From assembly GCF_002483305.1 (NCBI RefSeq), contig NZ_DLHQ01000003.1, positions 59,579 to 65,586 on the forward strand: a DNA stretch of 6,008 nucleotides. The letters are read 5' to 3'. The DNA is from Brevundimonas sp. UBA7664 (GTDB lineage: Bacteria > Pseudomonadota > Alphaproteobacteria > Caulobacterales > Caulobacteraceae). The notes beneath the pieces were generated by a model that saw nothing but the letters and a program-made list of their open reading frames with translations, did not search any database and was not told the DNA's origin. Position 1 is the stretch's first letter. Every line of letters starts with the position of its first letter. Position numbers and translations under genes: made by a program. Positions 4,577 to 6,008 of the stretch are shown here, piece by piece.

Positions 4577-6008
4577 AGGAAGCTGTAGGGGTCCACGTCC
4601 ACCGACAGCCGCACCGACCCCGGCACCTTCACCCGCGCCAGCCAGGCGCGCAGAAAGCCCTGCAGGTCGACGTCCCGGTCGGCGCGGACCAGCAGGCGTT
4701 TGCGGCGGCGGCCGCGCACGAGGGCCAGGGGGGCGTCGGCGGGACCGTAGACTTCGAGGCGGTCGGCATTGGGAATCGAACCGGCCAATTCGCGCGCCAA
4801 TTTCTCCACCGCGACCGCATTTTCACTCGACAGAATGATCGCCGCCAGCCGGCCATATGGCGGCAGGAAGGCCGCCTCTCGCTCGGCCAGTTCGGCGGCG
4901 ACGAAGGCATCCCGGTCACCGGCCGCCAGCGCCATCAGAACCGGGTGCTCGGGCGTCCAGGTCTGCAGGATGGCGCGGCCCGGCTTGTCGGCCCGCCCCG
5001 CCCGTCCCGTGGCCTGGGTCAGCAGCTGGAAGGTCCGCTCCGCCGCCCGCAGGTCGCCGCCGCGCAGGCCGAGGTCCGCGTCGACCACGCCGACCAGGGT
5101 GAGCCGGGGAAAATTGTGGCCCTTGGCCGCCGCCTGGGTGGCGACGAGGATGTCGATCTCGCCGTCCGTCATGCGCTGGATCAGGGCGCGGGCGGATTTG
5201 GCGTCGGGCGTGGTGTCGGAGCTGAACACCGCCGTGCGGGCCTCGGGAAACAGCTGCCGCACCTCCTCCTCGACCCGCTCGACGCCGGGCCCGACCGAGA
5301 CGAGGCTGTCGACCGCGCCGCAGGACGGGCAGTGTTTCGGCCGCGCCATGGTGAAGCCGGTCAGATGACAGACCAGCCGCCCGGTGTAGCGATGCTCGAC
5401 CAGCCAGCTGTCGGTATCCGGCGCCGTCAGCCGGTGCCCGCAGGTCCGGCACAGGACCACCGGCGCATAGCCGCGCCGGTTGAGGAAAAGCAGGGTCTGT
5501 TCGCCCCGCATCAAGGTCTCGCCGATGGCCTCGCGCAGCGGCTGGGACAGCCAGGTCTGGGGATCGGGCGGGCACTGGCGGAGGTCCAGCAGCGTCACCT
5601 CCGGCAGCACCGCCGCCCCGTGCCGCGCCGCCAGCTTCAGCCAGCCGTAGCGGCCCTGGTGGGCGTTCCACAGCGTCTCCAGCGAGGGCGTGGCCGAGGC
5701 CAGCACCACCGTCGCCCCCTCGATCCGCGCCCGGGCCACGGCCAGGTCGCGGCCGTGATAGACCAGCCCCTCGTCCTGTTTGAACGAGCCGTCGTGCTCC
5801 TCGTCCACCACCAGCAGCCGCAGGTTCACATAGGGCAGGAACAGCGCCGACCGGGCCCCGACCACGATGTTGCAGCGGCCGGCGACGACCGCCTCCCAGA
5901 CCTGACGGCGACGCGGCGGGGCGACCCCGGAGTGCCACTCGGCCGGCGCGGCGCCGAAGCGGGCGGTGATGCGCGCGATCAGGTCCTGGGTCAGGGCGAT
6001 CTCGGGCA
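4573..6008 (-). CDS. priA: Primosomal protein N' (replication restart helicase PriA), C-terminal 477 residues (partial at window edge)
   Basis: PriA is a superfamily 2 3'-5' DNA helicase that recognises stalled forks and reloads the replicative helicase. The frame enters from the right edge with PEIALTQ (6006-5986), the PriA motif after the P-loop. The N-terminal DNA-binding domain and Walker A, about 250 residues, lie outside. Visible landmarks are VVGARSALFLPY, DEEH (5805-5794), SATPS (5697-5683), LLFLNRRGYAP, a cysteine-rich zinc region (5451-5320), the motif V region with AAKGHNFP (KGH at 5124-5116), TLVGVVDADLGLRGGDLRAAE, and motif VI QATGRAGR (GRAGR at 5007-4993). The C-terminal domain includes YGPADAPLALVRGRRRKRLLVR and the protein ends in DPYSFL. 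A start at the internal GTG 5865 would be wrong, because family sequence continues upstream of it. Only five of the eight usual zinc-region cysteines are present (see findings). Other helicase elements look intact, so it is probably functional. Confidence 0.97.
   Translation of the reverse strand, partial: PEIALTQDLIARITARFGAAPAEWHSGVAPPRRRQVWEAVVAGRCNIVVGARSALFLPYVNLRLLVVDEEHDGSFKQDEGLVYHGRDLAVARARIEGATVVLASATPSLETLWNAHQGRYGWLKLAARHGAAVLPEVTLLDLRQCPPDPQTWLSQPLREAIGETLMRGEQTLLFLNRRGYAPVVLCRTCGHRLTAPDTDSWLVEHRYTGRLVCHLTGFTMARPKHCPSCGAVDSLVSVGPGVERVEEEVRQLFPEARTAVFSSDTTPDAKSARALIQRMTDGEIDILVATQAAAKGHNFPRLTLVGVVDADLGLRGGDLRAAERTFQLLTQATGRAGRADKPGRAILQTWTPEHPVLMALAAGDRDAFVAAELAEREAAFLPPYGRLAAIILSSENAVAVEKLARELAGSIPNADRLEVYGPADAPLALVRGRRRKRLLVRADRDVDLQGFLRAWLARVKVPGSVRLSVDVDPYSFL

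Noticed and set aside
4916..5938. Minus-strand frame of 340 codons inside priA
   Set aside because: It is a +1/-1 frame of priA. The composition is Gly/Arg/Ala-rich, and the overlapping frame holds all the helicase motifs.
1..6008. Mobile elements, CRISPR arrays, tRNA or rRNA genes, defence systems
   Set aside because: I looked for terminal repeats, transposase or integrase motifs, regularly spaced repeats and tRNA-like folds, and saw none. The window is filled by recognisable chromosomal genes.

Overview
The window is GC-rich DNA, with G or C at most third codon positions, from an alphaproteobacterium. The best guess is a Caulobacterales member (Caulobacter/Brevundimonas type). This rests on protein recognition (AtpA, AtpH and PriA wording), on an F1 operon that begins with atpH followed by atpA, and on priA lying upstream of it. 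The genus is inference.

Layout from left to right. Positions 1-1037 hold the N-terminal two thirds of atpA (minus strand, cut by the window edge). Positions 1113-1667 hold atpH (minus), the first gene of the F1 ATP synthase cluster. Positions 1668-1870 are the atp leader, with a candidate promoter and a small cluster of mutually exclusive hairpins. Positions 1871-2815 encode a DUF808 (YedI-like) membrane protein (minus). Positions 2816-2963 are a divergent intergenic region rich in palindromes. Positions 2964-3770 encode a TerC-family (YgdQ-like) membrane protein (plus), followed 2 nt later by a secreted plant-type glutaminyl-peptide cyclotransferase at 3773-4576 (plus). Positions 4573-6008 hold the C-terminal two thirds of priA (minus, cut by the right edge), whose stop codon overlaps that of the cyclotransferase.

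Functionally, most of this is core machinery: ATP synthesis and replication restart. Three envelope genes (DUF808, terC, cyclotransferase) sit between priA and atpH. I see no mobile element, CRISPR array, tRNA or rRNA, and no convincing new multi-gene system. The points most worth following up are a PriA that appears to have lost three of the eight cysteines of its zinc region, all from one site; a strong hairpin wrapped around the atpH stop codon just before atpA; alternative hairpins in the atpH leader and upstream of terC; and the tight terC-cyclotransferase coupling.
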